Shown in pieces: positions 42,368 to 50,072 of a stretch of 64,000 nucleotides of DNA. A model generated the notes under the pieces. The model had not been told where the DNA came from. It did not search any database and saw only the letters and a list, made by a program, of their open reading frames with translations. The DNA lies in NCBI RefSeq assembly GCF_000426845.1, contig NZ_AUGD01000013.1, forward strand, positions 62,001 through 126,000, read 5' to 3'. The translations under genes and the position numbers were made by a program. The first letter of the stretch is position 1, and each line of letters opens with the position of its first letter. Source of the stretch: Bradyrhizobium sp. in8p8. Its GTDB lineage: Bacteria > Pseudomonadota > Alphaproteobacteria > Rhizobiales > Xanthobacteraceae.

Positions 42368-42726
42368 TCTGTGGATCATCATTGACCGACAGACTCAAAC
42401 CCACTTGAGGACTGAGCGCACTCGTGGGCGTTGGAGCTCGGAGCCGTATGACATTCCGCGCGCTGCCGTCCCGGGTCATGCGTTCAAAGCAAATATGCCA
42501 TTAGGAGCGAGGACCTGGCGGAGAGAGTGGGACTCTCTTCCCCTTCGGCCACGTTGCTCGAAAAGCCGCGGAAAACAAGGATTCCAGAAAAGCCCGGTCG
42601 GATTTTGTGACCACCGCCGTGTACCACTTATTCGGCCCTTGGAGCCGTCAATCTCAAGCGAATTCGAGGCTTTCAAGGAACGCACGAACCCGGCCCGCTG
42701 CTCCCTTCCTCCGGCATTTCCGCGCA
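42368..42726. other. Decayed intergenic DNA with an integration scar
   Basis: About 360 bp without a supported gene. It contains the tRNA-Ser 3'-end match at 42516-42532. Frames on both strands are open but biased against normal codon use. It marks the right edge of the accessory stretch that began after tRNA-Ile. Confidence 0.45.
42516..42532 (-). other. 17-bp tRNA-Ser 3'-end fragment (putative att remnant)
   Basis: The plus strand TGGCGGAGAGAGTGGGA is the complement of the 3' terminus of typical bacterial tRNA-Ser (ending CCCACTCTCTCCGCCA). Only the end is present, with no rest of a tRNA. Such fragments are left as att sites by tRNA-targeting integrases. The match is from memory of tRNA-Ser sequences. 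Confidence 0.5.
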
Positions 42727-43170
42727 TCAGCCTGACTGCGTGCCGAAGCTCTCTCCCGCGCTCAGGCGCGGGTCATCGTGCCTATTACGATATTCGAGAC
42801 CAAGCGGACGGATGGCGGAGACCTGCGTGACGTATTCGCCGGACTTCGCCCAGTGGAAATGCCAGGTATCACCGGGCAGCACGAGAACGGTGCCCGCGGG
42901 GTAGGCCTCCACCTTGCCACCGTCGAAGGACTCGCCGAGCCCTATGTAGAAGACGCCGGACATCACCGTGTAGATCCGATCCTCCGGATGTTTGTGCGGC
43001 ATCAACTTCGTGCCGCCGGACACTTTCACTCGAACAACGTAAGGACCAGGTTCAGCCGGATGGCCGATCATGACGGCCAGCCGCGCGCCCGGCGGAAAGG
43101 CTGGAAGCGGCTTCCACGCGATTTCCTCGGGCAGGATGGCCCTGAACCTATCTTCATCGGGCTGATGCAT
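42727..43170 (-). CDS. Cupin-domain protein
   Basis: A 147-residue single-domain cupin. The metal-binding motifs are PHKHPEDRIYTVMSGVFYIGLG split across the first strand pair and GDTWHFHW in the second. Cupins of this kind are metal-dependent dioxygenases, isomerases or sensors of small acids; the substrate is unknown. Start 43170 has AAAGGAGAAC upstream. It follows the molybdenum hydroxylase genes on the same strand by 34 bp and is the last gene of that run. Confidence 0.85.
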   Translation of the reverse strand: MHQPDEDRFRAILPEEIAWKPLPAFPPGARLAVMIGHPAEPGPYVVRVKVSGGTKLMPHKHPEDRIYTVMSGVFYIGLGESFDGGKVEAYPAGTVLVLPGDTWHFHWAKSGEYVTQVSAIRPLGLEYRNRHDDPRLSAGESFGTQSG

Positions 43171-43204
43171 TTTGTTCTCCTTTGCCGAGATGTACTTGAG
43201 GCAC

Positions 43205-45373
43205 TCACGTCTTGAGCGCGTCGGGGTCGATCGGCATTTTGCGCAATCGCCTGCCGGTGGCTGCAAAGACGGCGTTCGCCACGGCCGGGACGATGCCCGA
43301 GGTTCCAGCCTCACCCATTCCGCCGGGTGGCTCCGCTGATTTTACTAGGTAGACCTCGATGGCGGGCGCCTGGTCGATGCGCAGCATCTGATAGGTATCG
43401 AAATTTGCCTGTTCGACGCGACCGCTTTTCAACGTTATCTCACCGTACAGGGCCGCGGTGACGCCGAACATGACGCCGCTCTGGATCTGTGCCTGCACTG
43501 TGTCGGGATTGACCACGATGCCGCAGTCCATGGCGCACACGACGCGGTGCACGCGGACCGATCCGTCCTTCGCAACCTCGACCTCCGCAACCTGCGCGAG
43601 ATAGCTTCCGAACACATTTTGCAATGCAACGCCCCGGCCTCGTCCCTGGGGCAATGGTGTGCCCCATCCCGCCTTTTCCGCCGCGAGCTCGAGCACAGCT
43701 TTCGCACGCGGGTTGTGGTCTAGCAGCGCACGGCGATAGGCGACCGCATCCTGCTTGGCCGCCGCCGCCAATTCATCGATGAAGCTTTCGGTGACGAATA
43801 CGTTGTGCGAGGGACCGACGCTGCGCCAGAAGGCCGTCGGAATGCCCGGCGGTTCGACGCGAACATACTCGACATGGACGTTCGGAAGCGAATAGACGAG
43901 GTCGATCGCGCCTTCCGTCGTGTCGGGATCAAGCCCGTTCCTGAATGCGGGCGGAAGCCACCGCGCTATCACAGAGGAGCCGGCGAAGCGGTTGGTCCAT
44001 GCCACGGGTCTACCTCTCTCGTCGAGACCGGCCTCGATGCGATCAACCCAATAGGGACGGTACATGTCGTGTTGGATGTCCTCCTCGCGCGTCCACACGA
44101 CCTTCACGGGACCATCGACTTGCTTGGCGATCTCGACGGCACGTACCGCACCATCGGCCTCAAGGCGGCGTCCAAAGCCTCCGCCGATCAGATGATTGTG
44201 GACGGTGACCTTGTCCGGCGGCAGGCCGGCTGCCTTCGCCGCCATCGCCTGGACTCTTGCGATCGCCTGCGTGCCGACCCAAATCTCGCACTCATCGCCG
44301 CGGAAGTGGACCGTGCAGTTCATCGGCTCCATCGTGGCATGCGCCAGAAACGGCAGATGATAGCTTGCCTGGACCCGGGTCGCGGCGCCGGCCAACGCCT
44401 TCGCGGCGTCGCCGATGTCTTGCGCAACCGGACCGGCCTTCAGAGTGGCGTCCTCGAGCTCGCGGGCGATGTCCTGCGTGCTGAGACCAGCGTGGCGTCC
44501 GTCCTCCCACTCGATCTTGAGTGCCGCCAGACCCTTCTTGGCCGCGCCCATGTGATCCGCGACGACGGCAACGGCATCGTCGAGCCGGACAATCTGGCGC
44601 ACGCCTTTGATAGCCATCGCCGCACTGTCATCCACCTTCTTCAGTCTGCCGCCAAACACCGGCGATTGAGCCAATGTCGCGATCTTCAGTCCGGGTGGCC
44701 GCGCGTCAATTCCATAGAGGGCGGAGCCGTTCACCTTGCCCGACACGTCGAGCCGCCGTACCGGCGTGCCGATCAGCTTGAACTCATCCGCATTCTTCAG
44801 AACCACGCTGGCAGGCGGAGGAATCATCGCGGCCTTGGCGGCGAGCTCACCGTACTTAAGGCGACGCCCGCTCGGCGTATGGATGACCTCGCCTGCCTCG
44901 GCCCGGCAGTGTTTCGCATCGACACCCCAGCGCCGCGCGGCTGCTTCGATCAGCATGATCCGCGCTGTCGCGCCGGCTTCTCGCAACGGCTTCCAGGCAC
45001 CGCGAATCGCGTTCGAATTGCCGGTGGCCTGCACGCCCAGCAGCGGGTTGGCATAGAGCTTTTCGTTGGGCGGCGCATGTTCGAGCCGCACCTGCCCGAG
45101 GCCGACCTCCAGCTCTTCGGCGATCAGCATCGGAATGGAGGTGTAGGTACCTTGCCCCATTTCGACATACGGCATGGTCAGGACCACCTCACCGTCATGG
45201 CCGATCCGGATAAAGGCGTTCGGTTCGAACTTCCCAGTGGAGGAGCTTCTGCTCTGGCCAAGCGGCAAGCTCAGGCTCAGCACCAGACCGCCGCCGGCCA
45301 GGGACGTCTTCACCAGAAAGCTGCGACGGGACAGCGTGGCAGAGGCGTGAGACGCCGTGCGATCCGATGTCAT
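43205..45373 (-). CDS. Xanthine dehydrogenase-family molybdenum hydroxylase, large subunit (IorB-like)
   Basis: A 722-residue molybdopterin-cytosine-dinucleotide-type subunit like isoquinoline 1-oxidoreductase IorB. A Tat signal (SRRSFLVKTSLAGGG) sends it to the periplasm. Domain a/b features include VEMGQGTYTSIPMLIAEELE and GGGFGRRLEADG, and the catalytic glutamate is E688 in GGMGEAGTS. ATG 45373 has AGGAG eight bases upstream. It pairs with the 2Fe-2S subunit just upstream (2-bp gap). No cytochrome or XdhC-type maturation gene is adjacent. The substrate is probably an aldehyde or N-heterocycle. Confidence 0.9.
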   Translation of the reverse strand: MTSDRTASHASATLSRRSFLVKTSLAGGGLVLSLSLPLGQSRSSSTGKFEPNAFIRIGHDGEVVLTMPYVEMGQGTYTSIPMLIAEELEVGLGQVRLEHAPPNEKLYANPLLGVQATGNSNAIRGAWKPLREAGATARIMLIEAAARRWGVDAKHCRAEAGEVIHTPSGRRLKYGELAAKAAMIPPPASVVLKNADEFKLIGTPVRRLDVSGKVNGSALYGIDARPPGLKIATLAQSPVFGGRLKKVDDSAAMAIKGVRQIVRLDDAVAVVADHMGAAKKGLAALKIEWEDGRHAGLSTQDIARELEDATLKAGPVAQDIGDAAKALAGAATRVQASYHLPFLAHATMEPMNCTVHFRGDECEIWVGTQAIARVQAMAAKAAGLPPDKVTVHNHLIGGGFGRRLEADGAVRAVEIAKQVDGPVKVVWTREEDIQHDMYRPYWVDRIEAGLDERGRPVAWTNRFAGSSVIARWLPPAFRNGLDPDTTEGAIDLVYSLPNVHVEYVRVEPPGIPTAFWRSVGPSHNVFVTESFIDELAAAAKQDAVAYRRALLDHNPRAKAVLELAAEKAGWGTPLPQGRGRGVALQNVFGSYLAQVAEVEVAKDGSVRVHRVVCAMDCGIVVNPDTVQAQIQSGVMFGVTAALYGEITLKSGRVEQANFDTYQMLRIDQAPAIEVYLVKSAEPPGGMGEAGTSGIVPAVANAVFAATGRRLRKMPIDPDALKT

Positions 45374-45375
45374 GA

Positions 45376-45846
45376 TCAACGCTCCTTCACCTGCGATCCG
45401 GCGGCAAGCTTGATCGCCTCCCGAATGCGGACATACGTCCCACAGCGACAGATGTTGCCGCTCATGGCATCATCGATATCCGCGTCGGTCGGATGAGGCT
45501 TGTCGGCGAGCAGCGCCGAGGCCGACATGATCTGGCCGGACTGGCAATAGCCACATTGCGGCACTTCGTGCTCGAGCCAGGCTCTCTGAATCTTCGCTCC
45601 TGCCGGCGTCCCGCCGATCGCTTCAATGGTGGTGACCTTGCCCTCGCCGATGCTGTCGACAGTGGTGATGCAGGAGCGGACTGCCGCGCCGTCAAGATGG
45701 ACCGTGCACGCTCCGCACAATGCCATGCCGCAGCCGAATTTGGTCCCGGTCATGCCGAGCACGTCGCGCAACACCCAGAGCAGCGGGGTGTCGCCATCGA
45801 CGTCGACGCTGCGCGGGATTCCGTTTACATCGATCGTGAAGCTCAT
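45376..45846 (-). CDS. 2Fe-2S subunit of the molybdenum hydroxylase (IorA-like)
   Basis: A 156-residue electron-transfer subunit. The plant-type cluster uses C39, C44, C47 and C59; the second cluster uses C98, C101, C133 and C135. It has no signal and is presumably exported with the Tat-bearing large subunit. Start 45846 follows a strong AAGGAGG. It is the first of the three genes iorA-like, iorB-like, cupin. Confidence 0.93.
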   Translation of the reverse strand: MSFTIDVNGIPRSVDVDGDTPLLWVLRDVLGMTGTKFGCGMALCGACTVHLDGAAVRSCITTVDSIGEGKVTTIEAIGGTPAGAKIQRAWLEHEVPQCGYCQSGQIMSASALLADKPHPTDADIDDAMSGNICRCGTYVRIREAIKLAAGSQVKER

Positions 45847-45908
45847 ATGATCCTCCTTGAATTGCGACAGAACGGGTACGACTTGCGGTCCCGCGCGGGA
45901 CCGTTGTG

Positions 45909-46757
45909 TCAGCCGCCCAGCTGGCCGACGTGGAAACCGAGCCGATTCTCCACGTCGCCGGGGCGGTGAAAGCCGCGCGCCATGAGCGCCTTGATGCGGC
46001 TCTGAGCTGCAGGGCGTGCGAGCGAGGCCAAGAACGCGTCCCACTCGGGCTTGATCTCGACGTCGGGCGGCAGGCTTGCGATATCGACAAGGCGCTTGGT
46101 CCCGGCGATGGCGTCCTTGTCGAACGAGGCGATACGCATCGCAAGTGCCTCGACGAATCCGTCGAGCTCGGCATCCGGCAAGGATCGGTTCACATAGCCA
46201 TACCGTTCGGCGAGGTCACCATGGACGTCGTCGGCGCTCAGTAGAACCTCGAGCGCGCGGCCACGGCCCATCAGGCGTGGCAATCGTGCCATCGGTCCTC
46301 CGCCCGGCACGAGGCCCGCGCCGACCTCCCATTGCGACAGGATCGCCTTCTCGCGGCTGGCAAAGCGCATGTCGCTTGCGAGCGCGAGCTCGCTCCCGAC
46401 GCCGGTCGCACGGCCGCGGATCGAAGCGATGGAGACGACAGGCGCGCGGCTGAGCCGCACCAGGGTGTCGGGCAGCGACGGCAGACCCGTCGGTCCGGAC
46501 GGAACGGCAAGCGATTCCTCCAGCGGTGCGAGGAAATCGTAATGCGTGATGAAGAATCCTTCGACGGCGCTGTCGAACACCACCACCTTCACTTGCGGAT
46601 CGGTCTCGATCGCGGTGACGATGTCGCTGAGCAGCGGAAGATGCCTGGGGCCGAAGATATTGACCGGCGGCATGTCGAAGGTGACACGCCAGTAGGTCGG
46701 CAGCCGGCGTTCAAGGCGGATCTCGTCGGTCGCAAATCCACGTTCGGGACGGTTCAT
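45909..46757 (-). CDS. Enoyl-CoA hydratase/isomerase-family protein, copy 1
   Basis: A 282-residue crotonase-fold protein. Both catalytic glutamates of hydratases are present in equivalent positions (GVGSELALASD and SQWEVGAGLVPGGGP). The N-terminal part is atypical (FFITHYDFLAPLEESLAVP). It is clearly paralogous to the protein at 61041-61931, with long shared runs such as LAERYGYVNR. It follows the epoxide hydrolase gene by 25 bp, so both share the repeat operator at 48196-48230. The acyl substrate is unknown and may not be a CoA ester. Confidence 0.87.
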   Translation of the reverse strand: MNRPERGFATDEIRLERRLPTYWRVTFDMPPVNIFGPRHLPLLSDIVTAIETDPQVKVVVFDSAVEGFFITHYDFLAPLEESLAVPSGPTGLPSLPDTLVRLSRAPVVSIASIRGRATGVGSELALASDMRFASREKAILSQWEVGAGLVPGGGPMARLPRLMGRGRALEVLLSADDVHGDLAERYGYVNRSLPDAELDGFVEALAMRIASFDKDAIAGTKRLVDIASLPPDVEIKPEWDAFLASLARPAAQSRIKALMARGFHRPGDVENRLGFHVGQLGG

Positions 46758-46782
46758 GGTCTCACTCCTGATCTATGCCGTT

Positions 46783-48096
46783 TCAGATTGACTGGCGCAG
46801 CGGGCGGAATGCGGTGCGCATCTCCGCGGTGAACAATGCGGGCTGCTCCCAGGCTGCGAAGTGACCGCCCTTGTCGAGACGGTTGTAATGCATCAGCCTG
46901 GGATAAGCTTTCTCGGCCCAGCTGCGCGGCGCGGCATAGATCTCGTCGGGGAAGACGCTGACCGCGACGGGAATCTGCACGTGCTTGGGCGCGAAGAACA
47001 CCAGCTTGTTCTCCCAATAGAGCCGCGCCGACGAGACCGCGGTGTTGGTGAGCCAGTAGAGCGTGATGTTGTCGATCACATCGTCCCGCGACAGGCCTTC
47101 CGTCTTGCCGTCGAAGACGCGCGCGATCATCGCGGCACTTCGCGCATCATGGTCGAGCATCCAGGACGCGAGGCCCGCGGGGGAGTCGACCAAGCCGTAA
47201 AGCGTCTGCGGCCGGTTGGACATCTCGATCGCATAGCCGAGGCCGTGCTTGTAGAAATCGTCGAGCTGATCGTAGGCGATGCGCTCCTCCGCCGAGAGGT
47301 TCGCCGCTCGCGTTCCGCCCGGCTGAAGTGCCTTGGCGATATCGTCGGGGACTGTGGCGGGCATGTTGGTGTGAATGCCGAGCAACTCCGGCGGCGCGAT
47401 CAGCGCCATCTGTTCGGTGACCGCATTGCCCCAATCACCGCCTTGCGCCACGTAGCGGGTGTAACCGAGACGCTTCATCAGCACGATCCAGGCGCGCGCG
47501 ATACGCTGCGGATCCCAGCCGAGCGTGGTCGGCTTGCCGGAGAAGCCGTGACCGGGCAGCGAGGGAATGACCAGATCGAATGCGTCCCTGGCGTGCCCGC
47601 CGTGCGCGGTCGGATCGGTGAGCGGATCGATGATCTTGATCTGCTCGATAATCGAGCCTGGCCACCCATGCGTGACGATCATCGGCAGCGCGTTTTCGTG
47701 CCGCGAGCGGACGTGAATGAAATGGATGTCGACCCCGTCGATCTCGGTGACGAATTGCGGCAGAGCGTTCAACCGCGCTTCCATCCTGCGCCAGTCGTAA
47801 TCGCTCTGCCAATAGCCCACGAGTTCCTGCATTGTCCTCAGCTGCACACCTTGCGACTGGTCAGGGACGATCTCGCGATCCGGCCAGCGCGTTGCCGCCA
47901 GGCGCCGGCGCAGGTCGAGCAGGTCCTCCTCGGGCACGTTGACGCGGAACGGGCGGATCGCGTCGCGCGCGGCAGCCTTTGCCGGATGCAGCGGCAGCAG
48001 GCTCGATACACCGGCGGCAACGGCTCCCATCGCGGCCTGGCTCAGCAGTTGACGACGGTCGGGGTTGAGGATGTCGGTGCGCGCCTGCGTGGTCAT
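46783..48096 (-). CDS. Epoxide hydrolase (EHN-type alpha/beta hydrolase), Tat-exported
   Basis: A 437-residue enzyme. A Tat-like signal (DRRQLLSQAAMGAVAAG) is followed by the EHN cap domain (RPFRVNVPEEDLLDLRRRL) and the alpha/beta core. The core has HGWPGS for the oxyanion hole, the aspartate nucleophile in GGDWGN and the histidine in KGGHFAAWEQP. It should open epoxides to diols in the periplasm. The promoter region carries three 10-bp-spaced direct repeats, 100 bp before the start codon. The downstream gene is an enoyl-CoA-hydratase-like protein. Confidence 0.9.
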   Translation of the reverse strand: MTTQARTDILNPDRRQLLSQAAMGAVAAGVSSLLPLHPAKAAARDAIRPFRVNVPEEDLLDLRRRLAATRWPDREIVPDQSQGVQLRTMQELVGYWQSDYDWRRMEARLNALPQFVTEIDGVDIHFIHVRSRHENALPMIVTHGWPGSIIEQIKIIDPLTDPTAHGGHARDAFDLVIPSLPGHGFSGKPTTLGWDPQRIARAWIVLMKRLGYTRYVAQGGDWGNAVTEQMALIAPPELLGIHTNMPATVPDDIAKALQPGGTRAANLSAEERIAYDQLDDFYKHGLGYAIEMSNRPQTLYGLVDSPAGLASWMLDHDARSAAMIARVFDGKTEGLSRDDVIDNITLYWLTNTAVSSARLYWENKLVFFAPKHVQIPVAVSVFPDEIYAAPRSWAEKAYPRLMHYNRLDKGGHFAAWEQPALFTAEMRTAFRPLRQSI

Positions 48097-48195
48097 TGCG
48101 AATCTCCCTTGCTATGATCGGTCGATGGCCAATCTCAAGATCGGTCCGTCGCTTCGTCGTGCATGGAGATTGACGCAGCCCCCTTTGCTTGGCGA

Positions 48196-48230
48196 GTTAT
48201 CGGTTGTTAGACCTCGTTAGCCCTTGCGAG
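48196..48230 (-). promoter_or_regulatory. Direct-repeat operator, site A (upstream of epoxide hydrolase)
   Basis: In gene orientation CTCGC-N5-CTAAC-N5-CTAAC-N5-ATAAC, every unit exactly 10 bp from the next, about 100 bp before the start at 48096. It is one of two complete four-unit sites; the same layout occurs before five other genes of the region. Confidence 0.75.
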
Positions 48231-48337
48231 GGTGCGCGATCAGGACGAGCGGCGACATTACTTCGGGCGATGCAACGCGAAACGGCGCACGACAGCGAGC
48301 TGCCGTGCGCCGTGGGCAGGAGATGCTCTTGCCTTTT

Positions 48338-49027
48338 CTATGATGGCAAGGACTGGCCGGCCTGCTCGCGCGCGATGTACTCGGCGTACCAGTCGGGCCA
48401 GTTTTCGTCGTGCAAGCCAGTGCGCTTCTCGTGCTCGCCATGCGCTACCGCCGCACGACCCAGCGCGGCAGCCAGATCGGCCGTCGAGGAAAATGTCGCG
48501 CCGTCGCGCCCAATGCGTCCGGGCAGTCGCGTGGTCACCTCCTGCAGGAACCAGCCATTGCCGTCAGGATCGCTGAACGAGGCGAACGAGCTGTAGCTAC
48601 CGCGCTTCGGATCGACGCCGCCGATCCGGACGGTGCCGAACAGGTAGGGGTCATCGGCGCCGGTATGGACATCGCCGCCGCCGTGAAAAGCTTCGCTGAC
48701 AGCAATCCCGCGCTCGATCAACTCATTCCTTGCAGTCTCGAGATCGGGCACGATCAGATACAGACCGCGTGTCGAGCCCGGCGATGCCGACGTGACATTG
48801 CGGCCGAAGATCACCGAGCAGGCAGAGCCCGGCGGTGTGAACTGGACTACGCGCCATCCATCGCCAGCGGCGAAATCGGCGTCCAGTCGCCAGCCGAGAC
48901 GCTCGTAGAACGCCTTGGAACGGTCAACGTCGGACACTGGAATCACGACGACTTCGAGCTTTGGATCAACGCTACGCGATGCCGATGTGCCTTTCCCTGC
49001 GTCGCGATCAACTTCAAGTTTTGCCAT
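48338..49027 (-). CDS. VOC-family (glyoxalase/bleomycin-resistance fold) protein
   Basis: A 229-residue protein with one VOC unit starting KLEVVVIPVSDVDRSKAFYE and ending FSDPDGNGWFLQEVTTRLPG. It closely matches the VOC half of the 53956-54912 fusion (FTPP-SACSVIFG is shared), so the two are paralogues. A C-terminal tail (HDENWPDWYAEYIAREQAG) is a short motif often appended to rhizobial VOC proteins. Start 49027 has GGGAG. It follows the HWE kinase gene by 103 bp with no repeat operator of its own, and may be co-transcribed. Substrate unknown. Confidence 0.86.
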   Translation of the reverse strand: MAKLEVDRDAGKGTSASRSVDPKLEVVVIPVSDVDRSKAFYERLGWRLDADFAAGDGWRVVQFTPPGSACSVIFGRNVTSASPGSTRGLYLIVPDLETARNELIERGIAVSEAFHGGGDVHTGADDPYLFGTVRIGGVDPKRGSYSSFASFSDPDGNGWFLQEVTTRLPGRIGRDGATFSSTADLAAALGRAAVAHGEHEKRTGLHDENWPDWYAEYIAREQAGQSLPS

Positions 49028-49130
49028 GTCGAACTCCCGATGTAAGGGGCGAGCCCAAAGCTGACCCCGCTGTTGCATCACCTGCTTGGTCTTAGTGTCG
49101 TGGCGCAGCGTTCGTGACAGCCTTCAATCT

Positions 49131-49796
49131 TCAGGCGGTAGTCGGCATCTCGATGGAGATCCGAGTGCCACCCTGCCCCGCTTCGCCATTCAGGCGGGCG
49201 TGAATGCTGCGCGCAAGCCCTTCCAGGATACGGCTGCCAGTGCCCCGGAGCTGACCTGTCGCACCGATGCCGTTGTCAGCCACGGTGCAGATCCATATCT
49301 CATCTCTGCGGACGATCTCGATCCGGATCAGCGCCTCATTCTTGCTCGGGAAGGCGTGTTTCGCTGCATTCGTGACCAGCTCGGTGATCATCAGCGCAAG
49401 CCGATGACATTGTGATGCCGGCAGAACGCCGCCCTCGACCAAAGCCTCGCAGCGCACGCCGGCGGGCTCCAGAACCGCTGCCGAAAGTGCTTCGCAGAGA
49501 TTCTCAAAGAAGATCGCGACGGACACGGACGGCTCGTCGCTGTTTGAAAGCAGTTGGTAGAGCCTGCCAAAGGCACAGATTCGCCGCTCGAACCGATCCA
49601 CCGCCCCCGAGACGTCCCGACTGCCGGCTCGGGTGAGGTCGCGGCGGACCGAGGCGCCCAGCAGTGTCAGCGTGTTTTTCATACGGTGATGGGATTCCTG
49701 CAGCACAAGCTCCCAATCCCGCGATTGAACCTCAAGGCCATAGACGAACTCAGATCGAACGGTATCTCCGTTCGGAATGGAGCCGATGGCGGACAT
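49131..49796 (-). CDS. Soluble HWE/HisKA_2-type sensor histidine kinase
   Basis: A 221-residue kinase core without a sensor, receiver or membrane part. The phospho-acceptor box is ESHHRMKNTLTLL near residue 34, the ATP-binding domain has ITELVTNAAKHAF and ADNGIGATG. It resembles kinases of the alphaproteobacterial general stress response and light-responsive HWE type. Start 49796 follows GGGGAGG. No PhyR or EcfG is adjacent, so its partner is unknown. A repeat operator lies 57 bp upstream, between it and the divergent large regulator. Confidence 0.87.
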   Translation of the reverse strand: MSAIGSIPNGDTVRSEFVYGLEVQSRDWELVLQESHHRMKNTLTLLGASVRRDLTRAGSRDVSGAVDRFERRICAFGRLYQLLSNSDEPSVSVAIFFENLCEALSAAVLEPAGVRCEALVEGGVLPASQCHRLALMITELVTNAAKHAFPSKNEALIRIEIVRRDEIWICTVADNGIGATGQLRGTGSRILEGLARSIHARLNGEAGQGGTRISIEMPTTA

Positions 49797-49852
49797 GATA
49801 ACCTCCCCGTTGGATGGACCTGGTGCGAGCCTCATACTGGCTGCGCAGCGCG

Positions 49853-49877
49853 CGTTTAGCTCGTTAGACGTTGCGAG
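49853..49877 (-). promoter_or_regulatory. Direct-repeat operator, site B (kinase / regulator divergent region)
   Basis: In kinase-gene orientation CTCGC-N5-CTAAC-N5-AAACG at a 10-bp pitch; the third unit is degenerate. It lies 57 bp before the kinase start and 196 bp before the divergent regulator start, so it could serve feedback on the regulator. Confidence 0.65.
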
Positions 49878-50072
49878 ATTCTGTTATGATCGGGGCGGTC
49901 GCCATCCATCCTGCGGCGACCTCGACCGCGCTGACGAATTGTCGCCGCGGCGCAATAAGCTGCTCACATTGCAGCAAGATCTCTAGGTTCCCCTTCAGAC
50001 GTTTCGGCGATTGGCGCGCCTTTCACCACGCTCAGGCAGTTTACTCGCAACATTGTTCTGCTAGACAGAAAC

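Noticed and set aside
42405..42830. Open frames on both strands (plus 42405-42830, minus 42476-42727)
   Set aside because: They run over the tRNA-Ser scar and into the cupin gene in antisense, with poor codon use and no family similarity.
50044..50072. CTCGCAAC just before the first large regulator, resembling the start of the repeat operator
   Set aside because: The following CTAAC units are missing (TGTTC, GACAG), so it does not meet the 10-bp-pitch pattern. Possibly a decayed site.
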